Shown here in pieces: positions 12,132 to 25,600 of a stretch of DNA of 64,000 nt. Position 1 is the stretch's first letter, and the number at the start of each line of letters is the position of its first letter. The DNA lies in assembly GCA_017979445.1 (NCBI GenBank), contig CM030718.1, positions 24,919,021-24,983,020 of the forward strand, in the 5' to 3' direction. Both the position numbers and the translations under genes were made by a program. The stretch is from Akebia trifoliata (Eukaryota > Streptophyta > Magnoliopsida > Ranunculales > Lardizabalaceae). The notes under the pieces were generated by a model, which saw only the letters and a list, made by a program, of their open reading frames with translations, did no database searches and had not been told where the DNA came from.

Positions 12132-14497
12132 TTAAGGCCAGTAAGCTGCTTCCATTGCTTGTAAGATTGAAGCACGATCAAACCTGAAGGTTCTGAAGGT
12201 CTTACCAGGGCCGCCAGTGTCGACTTGACGAGGTTCAGATCCAGATCTGGTGGTATGGGTCTCACTTGTTGTTGCTCCCATGGTAGAGTTGTTCTTTGCC
12301 TTCCACACGGACATTCCTTGACATAATGATATGGAAATTATCAATAAAACCATATGAGATGATTAACTAAAGCGTTAGGTTCCAGTGACTCATGAAGAAT
12401 GACTCGTGAGAAAACACATGGGCAACTCTAGTATTATACATACAAGGAAACCTCTCGTCTCTCTTTTTTAGTTTTGGTAAGAAAGCTGTATTTAGGGTGG
12501 GGAAGAAACCTTTGCAAAACGTATCCAACTTTAGCGTTGTTGGCGGCGGGTGGGCTGAAATCCATGCTTTAAGAGACCTGCATGAAGATACTAATAATCT
12601 TAATAAATGGCGAGAAGAAAATCATGTTGATCTCATCAAACTTAATTTCAGGATACTTACATCAAGAATGGACCAACCATGTAGAGTTTCAGACCATTGG
12701 GCCCACGAGATGTTACATCATTGCTTGCCGATTGAAGTTCATCAATCCGGATCCATGAGATTTCCTGCCCAAAGCAAATAAAGTTACCTCAAAATTTGTA
12801 CTTCCTTAGAACATACTGGTTTTTCCCATTTTGTTTGTTATTTTCTGGAAAATGTAATTATCGTAAGTGGCAGATATATGAGTTAATTTTCTTGTTCATC
12901 CATCATCATTCAAAAACCTCATGGCCAGCTATTTAGGCTTACCAGTAATCAACATTAGTCCTGTTTCACAATACGAATCAATCTAGGGCTATGTCTTCTA
13001 TTATGGTGTCTACAGAATTTTTTCTTAATACCTTAATTCATTTCATTTATGTCCTTCCTCTCGCCCTTTTTAGAGGCTTCAACCTCAATAAAAATACTCA
13101 TTCCACTAATGTTTCTTTGGCCATCATTGTAAATGGCCCAACAATCTCAATTGACTGCTTCATTTTTACCCCACATAAGAGCTACTCCTAATTCCATCAG
13201 ATATGTTTCTTTCTAATTTCAACTCATCGTACCTGGGAAGCTTATCCATTTTAGCCACCCAATTCACGTTCCATGGCCAACATCCTCTACAAGCTATCTC
13301 GTTACGGATAACTGAAAAAACTAGTAAATAAAAATGGTCACTTTAAGATATTTCTCACCCACCAATCTGAACTGTCTCATCATTTTTGGTCACATGAATT
13401 TTAAAACACCTTTGAGATTCCTAATGTTTCCTTCAGAATTATGATTTTGAATTTACTCTCTCCATTTCATCAATCAACATATCATCATTTCAGATTACAT
13501 ATCATAAGGAACACCCACAAATATGAGCAATCAATTCATCCATAATTATTGCATAAAAGAACCAATTTAAAGCCGACTCCTCATACAAACCCATCTTAAC
13601 TATCCACTTGTCTCATTTCCAACGATTCTCACACCAGTTACCAGTCCCCCATTCAGGTCTTACATGATGTTAATATATCCACCCACCAAATTATATAGGA
13701 GTGAGATCATATGCTTGAAAGCACATAGCCATCCCTTTTCTAAGTTCACTTTCTTCCATCATTTTCTTTAAAAAAAACTTAACTTTCACCTTTTAAAGAC
13801 TACATTACAAGCAAGCCCAATTGCACACACTTGTGCCTGCATGAGTTCATGCACACCCACCGCTGCTCCCCACCCCGTGCACATGATGGTGCACACGTGC
13901 ATACACAAACACAAACATAACAATAACAAGGAAAAGTGCAAAGAAAAATTGGCAACAAAAATGAAGTATATGAAAGGTACAAGTATTCCACGATGGAGAG
14001 AAATACATACACTGATCTCTTTCTTGGTCTGTGGTGCAAAGGAAGTATCTTCCTTAACACCGGCAATTATATAAAGTCGCACCCTCTGTTCTCCAACGGT
14101 AACTTCAATATGGTCCTCTATTTTCAAAAGTTTTGAAACATCAAAACCTGTTTCCTCCAAGACCTGCATCCATGATAACAAACAAATTTGAAACAAGGAG
14201 GCAGAGCAAAGACAACACCAATAAATTAATAAAAATGGAGAAAAGAAGGCAAAATGGCTCTAGCTAAAGCTCAATGAGCAATCATGATTTTTAAAATTAT
14301 GGGATGGTTGTGTGCTAAACCAAGGGGTCCAAAGAAAAATTGACAAACAAGAGTTTCTTGAGTTGTGAAATTTATTTTCAGAGTACATCTAATGAATTAC
14401 AATAGAAAGAATGTTTTAGAAGAAGATCATGACCATGCAAAAGTATAAGCAGTGCAAAGTTTAAATTCCTTGCATCCAAGGTGTAACCTCTTACATT

Positions 14498-14535
<38 letters not shown>

Positions 14536-15592
14536 GGAAAAAAGTTGCCTGAACCGAAGGACCAGGCTAAGCCTGGACCGAAACAATGAAAACATGACAC
14601 GTGTACTCTATTTAACTTGAGGTTAATCTGCATTAATCTAATAAATCATGGGTTTATTCTCTTTCTGTAACTGCTTCCTAAAAAAGAGGGAGAGAAATAG
14701 AGTTTGAGAGAAACTCATCTTCTAGAGAAAAATAAATAAAGTTTCCTCTCTGTGATTTCTCTCCTAAATGCTGGATCTCTCTCTCTACTCCCATATATCG
14801 ATCTTTTCCTTTTCTCCCCTAAATAAAACATTAGGAAAATCTGAAAATCTAAATCAATGGAAAGGAGGAAGACATTTAATCAACTTTTTACAGATTGCAC
14901 AGGCTTTCTAAATCTCCTTTTGTTCCAGTCTCACCATCAATTATTAAGAAAAACTAGTTTACTGTTTTTTACCTTTTTACACAACCATGGAAAAACTCAA
15001 CATAAGAGGGGGTGAGCCAATTGAAGTCAACTTTTCATTCTCCTAAAATTTGTTGTGGCTAATAGTGATTAGTCATGGTTCAAAGTACAGTTTATTCTCA
15101 GAATTTATCATCCAAAGATGTCTTGTTCTCAAGCTGATGGGGATGCTATGTTGTGGATTTGTCTTGGATTTCAACTCACCAAAAGAACCCCAAGATTGGA
15201 ACTTCTAACCATGTTTTACAGATAAAATGATCTAGCGTAAGTTATATATGGAAGTGAAGTTTAAAAATACCATAATTAATGAGCTTGAATCCATCTGAAA
15301 ATAAGATTTTCAATTTTGAAGTTGATTTTTTTTTTTCCAATTTTTGCAAGATAGAAGAAATTGGGTCTGGGCACTTTTGAGAGAGAGAGAGATTCCATTG
15401 ATTTTGGGTTTCAATAAGGAAGAAATAATAGGAGAGAGAAAGAAAGATTTTAAATTAAAAAGAGTTGACGGAAGGATCCAGAATCGTTGACCAGTGGATT
15501 TTGTGAGTTCAGTTCTAGTTAACTATAGGCCACGTGTCGTTTTCTCCTTGATTCGGTCCTGGATCATCCTGGTCCTTCAGTCCAGGTAACAG

Positions 15593-15654
<62 letters not shown>

Positions 15655-16547
15655 ATATATATATATATATATATAGATATAATGTCCAAGACCTTATGGA
15701 GATGTTAGCATTCTACACCACATTCACTTTCCAATAATATCTTTTCTCATTTCATCTTGTAGAGAAAAAGACAAAAGTATGTTAATCTTTTACATAATAA
15801 ATGCTTGTTTGCATTGATTACCAAAGCATTACAATAAACAAGACATTCAAATCCAAAGACTAAAATGCCATTAAAATTTATTATGTAAAAGACCAACATA
15901 CCTTTATCTTTCTCACTAAAAGAAAAAATGGGCAAAGGTATTATTGGAAAGTAAATGTAGTGCAAAATGCTAACGTCTCCATGAGATCTTCGATGTTAGC
16001 AGTCTTCATATATATAGGGGCTTCAACAGCAAACGAAAAAACCCAACGTTGGTAGCCAACGTTTTGTCCAATACAGGTTAGAAGTTTCGCAATAGGCAGG
16101 TTTTTTGTGAGGATGATCTCCTCACCATAGAGATCCTCCTCACAAAAAATCAGCTCAATCCGTGTTGGCTGCCTAACGTTAACTGCCGAGCGCCACCCTC
16201 AACGTTAGGCAGCCAACACGGATTGAGCTGATTTTTTGTGAGGATAATCTCTACGGTGAAGAGATCCTCCTCACAAAAATTCAACCCAATCTGAAACTTC
16301 TAAATCCATCAAAAGGGGTTTACAAATTATCGGTAAAAATTGACGGTCCACAATTCTGAACCAGTTTTGATGGGGTTAGAACTTTCAGCCTGGGCTGATT
16401 TTTTATGAGGATGATCTCTTCATCATAAAGATCATCCTCACAAAAAATCAGCCCAATCCAAAACTTTTAAGACATATAAGACAAATGTATTGGCTCCCTA
16501 ATGTTGGCTGCCGAACCTGACCCATATATATATATATATATATAGAT

Positions 16548-16582
<35 letters not shown>

Positions 16583-16974
16583 CAGAAATGACGGAAAAGC
16601 AAGACAATATTATATATATAAGTGATGAAGAGACTTGTAAAAAGAAGGCGGTTGCAAGAGGAAATTATTACCTCTCGGACAGCACACGTGTGGTCTTCCT
16701 CATCTTTGGCTTTTTTCCCACGGGGAAAACTCCAGCTTGCTCCAGCTTTCCATCCCTTCACTAGTAAACACTGCAAAATGCATATATCACTCAAGAAAAG
16801 GGACATCAAACTATATATCAATTATCTCAATATGTATATATAATTTTACAATGCATAAGAAAACTCATTTCAAATGTAAATGAAATAAAAAGCTTCTGAT
16901 GAAGGTGCCTTCTAATACAGAACTTCCATTTGGAAACTGCATGAAAGGGGATATAAATCTTTAGGATTAGGCTT

Positions 16975-17006
<32 letters not shown>

Positions 17007-20000
17007 TGTGTGTATGTGCTAGGTTCCTTGATGAGGTATCATGAATTAGATTGGCTCAGTTTGATGGGTCTTATCAGAGTCTGGTTAGAAGGTTAATAGA
17101 GGCCTTGCTAGTGAACTCCACTCCCCCTTCAACAATGTATTGACGTATCGCTACAGAATTTTAAGGAATATATGGGTGGGCGCTCAGGTACAATATATTG
17201 ATGACACAACCTACTCAAGATTATGTTCTTCAAATGTGATTTTGATGCAAGACGGTGAGGGAAGAAAGGGTAATTTGGAAGGTTAGGGAAATCGGGTTAA
17301 GGATTTTGGTGACAATAGGAAAATGGTTTCCAAAATACCAATTGGCTATATACTGAAATGTAAAACACAAAGCTTTCCAATTACAACATTTTGAAAGTAC
17401 AATTAGGGGAATGTTTAGGGTATTTGGATTTTCCACATTTTAAAATTACAATTATGGGACGGTTTAGAGTATTTGGATTAGATTTAGAAAAGAGATTAAT
17501 GATGGGTTAAAGAAAGTGGGAAAGGATTAAGGGTAAAATAAAATGAGGTTGGTAGGTTTCAAGAATCAAGAATCAAAAATCAAGAAAACATAATTTATGG
17601 ATTGGTTTTTTGAAATGATTAAAGGTTTCTTGATCCCTCAAAAATAATAATACATAAAAAAAGTAGAAAAGATGGATTGAAGAAGAAATAGAGGATAAGA
17701 AGAAAATTTAAGAAAGAAAAATGATATTTACCTTGGAATCACCCTAATGATTTTCATGGTATCAACCACATTGAATGCACTAACATTCAAAAGAAAACAG
17801 AGACTTCTGTAATTTTGTTTATTCAATAAACCCTATTACAATTTATAAAAAAAAGGAAAATCAACCAAGAGTTCTAATAAAACTAAAATATCTAATTTTC
17901 GTAACTTTCTCTCTTTTAAATTTTCAACCATGATAAATTTACATAAAACACATCCTAAAGTTACCAAACTGCTTTTAAACATTATACTAAGACCATGGGC
18001 CAATAAAACATGAAAATAAGCCCAAAAAACATAAAAATAAAATCCTAAAACAACTCAAAACTAAAATAATAAAAAAAACTAATCTAAAATAATATCAACG
18101 ATAAATCTAAACCTAATTAGGTGAAAACCTAAATAATTACAAATTTTTCGTCGGAACCCTTGACTGTTGATTAGATTTGTGTTCTACATTAGATTTACTA
18201 ATCATTTTCCTTTTGATATAATAGTTTACTGCTCTTTGACTTAACTATTTTCAGGTCAATACATCAATCACAAGATCAAAAGAGTGTAGTGTGGAGAAGA
18301 TGCATGCAATGCACTCTGGTTTCTTCTACCACTTTAAATTGGCTTTTATACTAGGGGATTTAGACATACTCCTCCATGTTTTGGTGAATATTTGTGATAT
18401 CCCCGTGTTTTCAAAATGACAACATCCCTCCCTTGACTTTGGCATTCTCTAATAGGCAATGAAAAATGATCTAACTGACCTCATCTTCAACCTTGAGCCA
18501 AAAACCCTTAATTTTTCTTCCCAAAATCAGTCATAGGTAAAAAATTTTACCCACTTCTTCCACCTTAAGATTCTATCTACTTAAACCTTCAAATCTCAAG
18601 AACGAAATAGGATTTTTAGGGAAGTAAAAGATGATGGAATTTTGGGCAGTAAAATCAAGGGTTTTGTACAGGGGAAGAAAGGTGGAAAATGATGGATGAA
18701 AACATAGGGGGATATATCCAAATCGCCCATTTTATAATAGATAAATAGCTCGGTATGTTACATTTTGCATGCAAAGATCTATATGCCAACACATAAATTT
18801 ATACCTACATGACAACTAAATCAAGAACATCAGTGGATCACTAAGAGTGGGGCATCTCAAGGAGATCAAGATCATCTATCTCGATAAAAACGAACAAAAG
18901 GACTACTTTTCCGTTTGTGAAAAACATACCCGTTCGTAAGATTCATCCAAAATGATTGCCCCAGATACCGGAACTCGAACCTTGTAGGAGGTGAAGTCTT
19001 TGTATATGTCATCAATGTGTGCAATATAAGGTCTCAGAGCAGCACAACTATTGAACACTATAAGGAATCAAGGAAAACAAGATTCAATGGATAAAACTGT
19101 TTGGATACCATTACTGAATAAGCCTCATAAAGACCGTTCTTCAATGTTACCTTGGCACTCATATTTCAAAGTTTTTGCCACACTGACGTGCCAAAACTAC
19201 TCAACACTTCATAGCATGATATTTCATGCCTAGACACTTGCCATAAATATGGTAGAAGCAGTTTTCCCTAAATACTTTTTAAATGAATTAAAATTAAGTG
19301 TGAGGATATGCTAGTAATGTGGGAAGTTACTCAAGTTGCAAGTTTCCTCCATGTGCCACAAACTACTAGAGTACCACCTAAAATATTTGTTATACCACAA
19401 GTTAATATTTGGATAGCCCTACCGCCATATAGAAATTTCTGGAGGCTGCAGTGCCAGGCACCTTGGCACTTAGCACGGTGCCACATGACATGTCAAGTTG
19501 ACACTGCTGTGCTCCCAAGACAGTCTCAAACTGACATGGATAAATCTCAAAAGAATGCAATCACCAAAGAGGTTCAGAGCTCATCTTAGAAAGTATCCTT
19601 TATGATCAATTCCTGATTTTAAAGGAACAAAAGCTTATGATAGTGTGCAAGTTTCTGACACAGATACCGGGTGTCAGACACAATGCCTTTGAGAAACCCA
19701 AGGCATTAATATGTCTGTGCACGTGAATACTCACAAGTTTTTTAAATAGAAATAGCGAAAGAGATGCATGAAGAGTTCACGAAAATGTTTTGATACACCA
19801 TTGCTTAATAGAGTAGGTTTCTAAATATCAAACTATCGTTGTGCTTATCAACGTGATATTAGTATATGGAGAATGGATTGCACCAACCCTCTTTAGAAGT
19901 TCTTTTTATATAATATCAACACTAACTAACGTCTTATGATTTGTATGGGTGTTGATGTCTCTGGTGCAAAAAAAAAAAAAAAAAAGCCAGTAAATTAGAA

Positions 20001-22577
20001 AAACAATTTAGTGCATAGGATACTCAAAGAAGTGAATTCCTTCAGAGAGAGCGATTTCAGTGATGGATTTTGTTCCACCGAATTATCCTCATAGAACCAA
20101 TGTGCTTGCTCCACAAGAAACAAAATCCTCTCAAATGACTCTAGATCTTCTTGTGGGACATTTAAAACAAATCGACTGCATAAAAATAAATATTTCTTAG
20201 AACTTAATCAAATAAAATTGCATATTAATCAAAATATTCCACATGTTAAAACCAAATAGATGATCATATATAGTGATAAGAGGTGAAGAAACTCCATTCT
20301 ATGACATCATAAACTAAAATGCTGATGCAGAGATCATGGCAGAGCGGTACACAAAGGAAGTGGAGCCATGGTTTCAAATCTTGGTATTCTGTATCGTCTT
20401 GTTCATGGACGAGACCAGGTTGTCTGGGACAAGTCATCTCATCTCGGATGAATCATCTTGGTCCACAATGAGACAGTTGATTTTTATTTTTTTTATTTTT
20501 TCAGAATAAAAATAACTGAATCATTTGCAGATTTGAAATTGAGAAAGATCCATAAACAAGCAAACCACCTACTTTTCTTTCATTTCTTTAAAAAAAAATC
20601 TGAAAAAAGAGACCTAGATCAGGAGAAAAAGAGGGGCAATGGAGAGAATTTGCCCAAAAAAAAAAAAAACGAGAGGATAGTGTTGTTATTGCTGCCTTTG
20701 TTATGTGTTTTAGAAAAACACTTTCTTACTAACTTAGTAAGATTCTAACCTTACTAAGGGTCTTTGAGCTCAAATGGATTACCACATTGGCAATCCAACA
20801 ACACAACTCTCAACATTTCATGGAAAAAACCCAGATCTGCAAAATAAATTCAAAAAATATTTTTTTTCGGCTTGATCCAAGGTTTTGAAAATGGAAGACT
20901 ACCGAACTTCCAACCCAAATTTAAAATTAAAATACAATGGTGAAAAATAACATTTTTTTTAAAGTTCATAGAATTTTTTCCTCAACAAACTTTTGACGTT
21001 GGATCATGTTTTTTCATGCCAGAAGGTGAACTCAACAACTCTTAGTAAGAGTTTAAATCCTATTAAGTTAGTAAGGCTAGTCAGGCTTCATGTGTTTATC
21101 CACGGTTTTTTTATTTAAGATGATTCATCTCGCTTAACTTGTCCGAGATTTTGTATATCTCATTTGCCTAACGAGACAACGTAAAGTTTGTATCACACTA
21201 GAAATCCGTATCGTTCATGAGCGAGACCAAGATGACTCACCCGAGTCATCCCGGTCTCGGATGATATTTGAAACCATGCATGGAGCAGATTGCTCAAAAG
21301 AAGACCAAAAGAAAGGGTAAACACGTACCCTAACTTCTGGAGGTCATAAATTTGAGACCATAACTCAAAATCACTATTATTATATATCCACGCGAAGCTC
21401 TCGACGAGTATTACATGTTAGCCAATTATCTAAAGATCATTTGCTCCAAAATGAAGTGGCAAAATTCAATCATATAGGGGGTCAAATCGAGCATTTTCTA
21501 TAAAAACTTTCCTTTTTAGGAATGTTCCGTTTTAGTGTTTTTTGCATGTTTTTCGTTTCTGTTTTTTTTTTGGGATGTCATTATTAGTAGTTTTAAGCAT
21601 TTTAGAAGTGTTTAAGTCGAATTAGGATTTTTTACTATTTTTGGAAAGTTTTCTATTTCAGGTAGATTTTGTTATTTGGGTCTATAAATCGACTAATGTA
21701 ATAGTTTAGAAGGCACGTTTTGATTAATAAATTTTCTTTTCTTGAAGAATTTTCTCGTTCTTTTCCAATTGCTTGATATTCTTTGTGAGTCAACAAGCTT
21801 GATGCCCAATTGTTCGGTATTCTTTCGAAAATCAACGAACCAATTGGAAGATTGTTCTTCGCCTTGCATCAAATGCCCTAGAATGGAACACCAAAGAAGA
21901 TATTTAAAAAGGGGCGGGTTCTTTGCACCCACTTTTTTTGCTCGTCTCACCCACTTAAACATTATTTTTCTAATAAATAGATATTACTTGCCACATCCAC
22001 TTAAGATAAAAACCATGTTGCATGAATTCTTCTAACCAAGTAAAGTACATTGTCACAGTTGGATCCAGCACTCCATCCAATTAGAGGTGGCGTCACTTAT
22101 TTCCTAAGTTATTGCTTTGTACAACTTCAGCCTGTCTACCCTCTTTAGTACATAGTTTTGTTGAAAATTAGATCTTTAGCACTCTTTTTTTCTAAGCTTG
22201 TAGTGTTTCGCCATGACAAGAAGAAACCATGGATGCTTTGTTTGAACATTTGGAAGAAAGAATCCCAATTAGATGCTAGTTTCTCCAATTCTTTATCTAG
22301 ATTTCTCAAATTAAGTCAAACACATAGTTTAATTACATTTGAGTCCCAAAACAACTAAACCCTAACCCTAAATTCGAAGTTGAACTGGAATAAAATTTCC
22401 CTTCAAATCTAAACCGGAAAAAGATCGAACAACAGAAATTCATAAACAGCAAGAAAAATCAAGATAAGAAAAATGAGAGAAGTAATCTTAAACAGACCTG
22501 CAGAGATCGTCGAGAAGCTCTTGAGGAGGGAGAACGTTTTTTGTAGGAGCACTTGAAGATCGATGTAGACCAATCAT
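12132..22577 (-). CDS. DCP2: mRNA-decapping enzyme subunit 2 (eight exons)
   Basis: Exons on the minus strand: 22577-22498, 20175-20024, 19057-18930, 16770-16672, 14163-14011, 12764-12661, 12577-12510, 12316-12132. They sum to 969 bases, 322 aa, in one frame. The protein starts MIGLHRSSS and continues PPQELLDDLCSRFV, the helical Dcp2 N-terminal (Box A) domain, up to about residue 95. The Nudix fold follows, with GWKAGASWSFPRGKK and a complete Nudix box G-x5-E-x7-RE-V-x-EE-x-GF at about residues 138-160. Box B follows, with LKLYMVGPFLMSLKAWI. The C terminus ends FRFDRASILQAMEAAYWP. DCP2 hydrolyses the m7G cap to m7GDP in processing bodies with DCP1 and VARICOSE; this is family knowledge. The glutamates of the Nudix box that bind metal are present. 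The exon 4/5 junction falls inside the Nudix box, between RE and VLEE. The tail is shorter than the Arabidopsis protein as I remember it. Confidence 0.94.
14505..15675. mobile_element. Inverted-repeat element of about 1.05 kb between microsatellites, DCP2 intron 4
   Basis: The left end at about 14547 (CCTGAACCGAAGGACCAGGC, with AAGCCTGGACCGAA) is matched by the right end at about 15555-15592 (GATTCGGTCCTGGATCATCC, then TGGTCCTTCAGTCCAGG) in inverted orientation. Inside each end is a G-box-like CACGTGT/CCACGTGTCG word. (TA)n precedes it (14511-14535), and (CT)n plus (TA)n follow (15594-15675). There is no coding capacity for a transposase, so it is non-autonomous. Confidence 0.65.
15687..15997. 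mobile_element. MITE of about 300 bp with inverted ends, DCP2 intron 4
   Basis: GGAGATGTTAGCATTCTACA at 15699 pairs with the GCAAAATGCTAACGTCTCC end at about 15962-15981, and the pairing continues inward through CACTTTCCAATAATA against TATTATTGGAAAGTA. Outside these, CTTATGGAGA and CTCATGGAGA (complement) also match. The centre is AT-rich and non-coding. Confidence 0.65.
16014..16545. mobile_element. Foldback element next to (TA)n, DCP2 intron 4
   Basis: This copy shares inner hairpins with the dimer at 1876-2640 (GGCTGATTTTTTATGAGGAT against ATCCTCACAAAAAATCAGCC) but its outer arms are built from AACGTTAGGCAGCCAACACG. It ends in CCGAACCTGACCC, followed by (TA)n at 16524-16545 and (GA)n to 16580. 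It is non-coding. Confidence 0.65.
16975..17010. repeat. (GTT)n/(GCT)n microsatellite in DCP2 intron 3
   Basis: A run of GTT triplets passes into GCT triplets (TTGTTGTTGTTGTTGCTGCT). It lies in intron 3 of DCP2 and is not translated in the model. Confidence 0.7.
18340..18740. repeat. Dispersed non-coding repeat in DCP2 intron 3
   Basis: The words GGGGATTTAGACATACTCCT, TGTTTTGGTGAATATTTGTG and CCTCATCTTCAACCTTGAGC here recur, diverged, near 3490, 27240, 46980, 52145, 53065, 56180, 56865 and 59590, in both orientations. It has no coding capacity. The repeat class is unknown to me. Confidence 0.5.
20368..21277. mobile_element. Foldback element (about 0.9 kb) with a nested MITE, DCP2 intron 1
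   Basis: The ends are ATGGTTTCAAAT (20368) and ATTTGAAACCAT (to 21277), and the arms continue with CGAGACCAGG / GACAAGTCATCTCATCTCGG on the left and matching GAGACCAAGATGACTCACCC on the right. The word TGGAGC flanks both sides (20361-20366, 21281-21286) and may be a remnant target duplication. A second element, about 20720-21083, with TTACTAACTTAGTAAG-type ends, is nested inside. A related single arm lies near 23700-23855. Confidence 0.6.
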
Positions 22578-22690
22578 GGCTTCTCAATCGCACGTAAAAC
22601 CCTAATTACAGTTCTCTTTGAAGAAGAAGAAGAAGAAGAAAGGGAGAGCACTCTTGAGAGTTGAGAGTCGAAATAGAAAAGAAAGACGGG
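22578..22690 (-). promoter_or_regulatory. DCP2 leader with telo-box and (GAA)n
   Basis: Directly upstream of the DCP2 ATG (22577 on the minus strand) lies AAACCCTAA (22597-22605, plus-strand sense), a telo-box. It is followed upstream by a GAA/TTC microsatellite at about 22617-22641. This resembles the DRB2 leader, which also has a telo-box and a purine/pyrimidine tract. Confidence 0.5.
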
Positions 22691-22699
22691 TGCTATCAT

Positions 22700-25600
22700 G
22701 CGCATATGCGCCTAAACTTGGGCTTAGCTAAAATACGCTTCTTTTTTAAGCTTAATGTTGCGAGTGAAGATCTAAAACTCGATGAAACTAACTCGAGTCT
22801 CGACTCGAAGATTTACCTGAGTCGGTGGAGGGTATTTTTGGAAAGAATCGTGGTGGCGTCACCCACCATATAATCTTTCAATAATTTTCTATAGATACAT
22901 ACCAAACATTTCTAAAAAAGTTTGGTAATAAATAACACACGGACCACTTTTCACGTGGGATCTTATTCAAGGAATTGTTCGGTATATAACTACTGATCTA
23001 AGAACAATAAACTCAATGGAAACAGATCGGAAATATACTCTATAAAACGATAGATACATATTGAACAGTTCTTTACATTGGGATTCCATGTGAAAAATGC
23101 ATTCATTATGTACCTATCGAACTAGTGCTTATGAGCTTGGTCTTGATTTATCGAACATATTAGAAATTTTGAAGGAAAAAAAAATTATGCAAACTATAAA
23201 GATAAAATCAATTTTTAACATGGTTCATTTGCAAAATTAATGATCTCGGACTACCCTAAGTCAAGTGCCATTTCCAAACCTGTGATCATGTTCTTGTGCT
23301 TGACCTCATTGTTCAAGGCGTGGAATTCGAGTCTGACTACTTTCTCGATATAAGTGTTGTCTGGAGTCATGACGACTAAAAATAATTCAGGAGGAAAAGA
23401 TTGTGTTTATTCGGTGGGTGTATGCAATAAAACATAATAAAATTTAAAAAAGGGCATTTATGTACTTATACATTATTAGCATTTATCATTTAAGTGTGCG
23501 TGACAAACAAAAAGTGGGTGCCAATAGCACATCCCTTTAAATTAAAACAATTGTAATTGTTTTAATATAACAATATAGATTAGAAATGTTTAGTTATAAA
23601 ATCATGTTTTATTTATATAATAAAATTTTAATTCTAATTTTTTAAATTATGTTAATCAAAATCTACAAAATACTGGTTGACTCGACTAAATTTTACTGTC
23701 TTCATCGAGATTTTCAAACTATCGTCTCAGTCATCTCATTTATCTCGCGAGATTGTGTGAAAGCTGAGACACAATGCATATCTATCTCGTTGCTTAATGA
23801 TACTAAGATGACTCGAACAAGTCATCTTGATCTCGGACGAGATTTAAAACCATGGCTGCACAAGATGCTTAAGAAATGGCATTGCGTACATTAATTTTAT
23901 AAATAAATACTAAATAGTTGAGTTGTTCATAAAAATTCTAAATGAACAATTTGGAAAAACTATATTTGGTTTACATATAATAAACATCTTATTGTCATCC
24001 TCATTATTGTTGTCATTGAAGTTATATCCATAAGATTTGTGGTCAGCTGAATGAATCATATTTTTCCATTCAATTTTATCCAAAATCATGTCTTACATAA
24101 TTGAAAGTGTATCCATATATGATTTTGCTACTTCAATCCATGTTTTCTCGAATCTCCCTTCTCATCCGGATGATAAACATGATTGTGAAAGGTGCGATGA
24201 AAATTTTAATTAAAACAAGTGTAAATTTATAATTGGATAGGAAAAATTAATTGAGAATATCATTACAAAAATCTAAAATAAATCTTCCTAGTGAATCTGA
24301 TCCGACTTGTAGACACCAATGTCATGAGCATTACAAATTATCTCTATTGTCAGTGTTAGTAGTAGGATGGATTGTAAATTATACGACTAATTATATAAAT
24401 TTACCATTTTTAAAGATTTTTGGACTTTTTAAAAAGAAACGACATAGATAACTAGTGGAATACAAATATTGGAGGGAAAGGCACACCAAAGCTTAGTGGT
24501 GTTCGAGTAATGGAATTACTTAAGTTGTTTAAGTGAAATTACAAAATAATTTCATTGGAAAATTTATTAAAATAGAAATGGCATTGAAAATAGTTGTATT
24601 ACTTCTTCTTTTTTCTGACCCATCATCGTTAGTAAAATATATTTTTTTAAAGGAACATGTAAGTATATCCATATCAGTATAGTGGTGTACCACATAAATG
24701 AATAGGAGTTCGTGTCTATTTAGGGTTAAGGGGGTAAAAAAGAAAAAAATAATAAAGTTAAAGAGGTATTATTGAAAAATACAAATAAGAGAAAAGACAT
24801 CAAAGTTAGAGAGGTATTATAAATAAAGTGAGAAGAGGAAATGAAATATATAAATTAGGAGGGGTATTCTTGAAAATATGGTAAAAGAAAAACGATAACA
24901 AAATTAAAAGGGTATTCTTAGAAAGAAGAAAAGATGAAAAAGATAATAACGTTAATAGTTGTTCTCGATATTTGTAGCAAAATTAAATCCCAACTCTTTT
25001 TTATGGGGAATAAAGGGAATAGAGTCCACCATTGTGTTTTATTATAATGCAATGAATTTTTAACGTCTCCTCTGACACACGCCCCATCACAATACCATAG
25101 ATCATTTGTGTCGGGGTATATATATATATAATCATAAATATTTTTCTTGTGTATCCCAAGGCAAATGATCTACAATTATGTTATAGGGCCGTAGGAGGGC
25201 ATGTGTCAAAGGGGGGCGTCATATTATCATGACTTTTATCATATGGATTAGAGGTGTAGCAACTTAGGTGGATGGGTGACTAATTCGAGCCCAACCTGAA
25301 TTTCAAAAGTAGTTAACTTATGCCCCAGCCCAATCGGTGTTCTTGTATCAATCCAAACTTGACTTAGATTAGTGGGGTTAAGTAGGGTCTTTTGACATTT
25401 CAATAATTATATATAAAACTTTGATTTTTTAATCATTATTTTTATATCATAGAAATGTTTTAAGGTTATTTTAGTTATAAAATAAAATAAAAAATAAAAG
25501 CATCGTTAAATGAAAAAATTCATAACTTTAAATTCACGTAAATTTTGTCGAACGCTGGAAGCGAGAAGCTGGTCCATGCAGCTTCTCGTTTCTGTTCATT

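Noticed and set aside
12497..12781. 94-codon plus-strand frame
   Set aside because: It lies antisense over DCP2 exons 6 and 7 and is a shadow of that coding sequence.
13786..14196. 136-codon minus-strand frame
   Set aside because: It is DCP2 exon 5 read on into its introns; splice sites at 14163 and 14011 with in-frame neighbours are clear.
22356..22372. CCCTAACCCTAA run resembling telomeric repeat
   Set aside because: Only two units, inside DCP2 intron 1; too short to be an interstitial telomere array.
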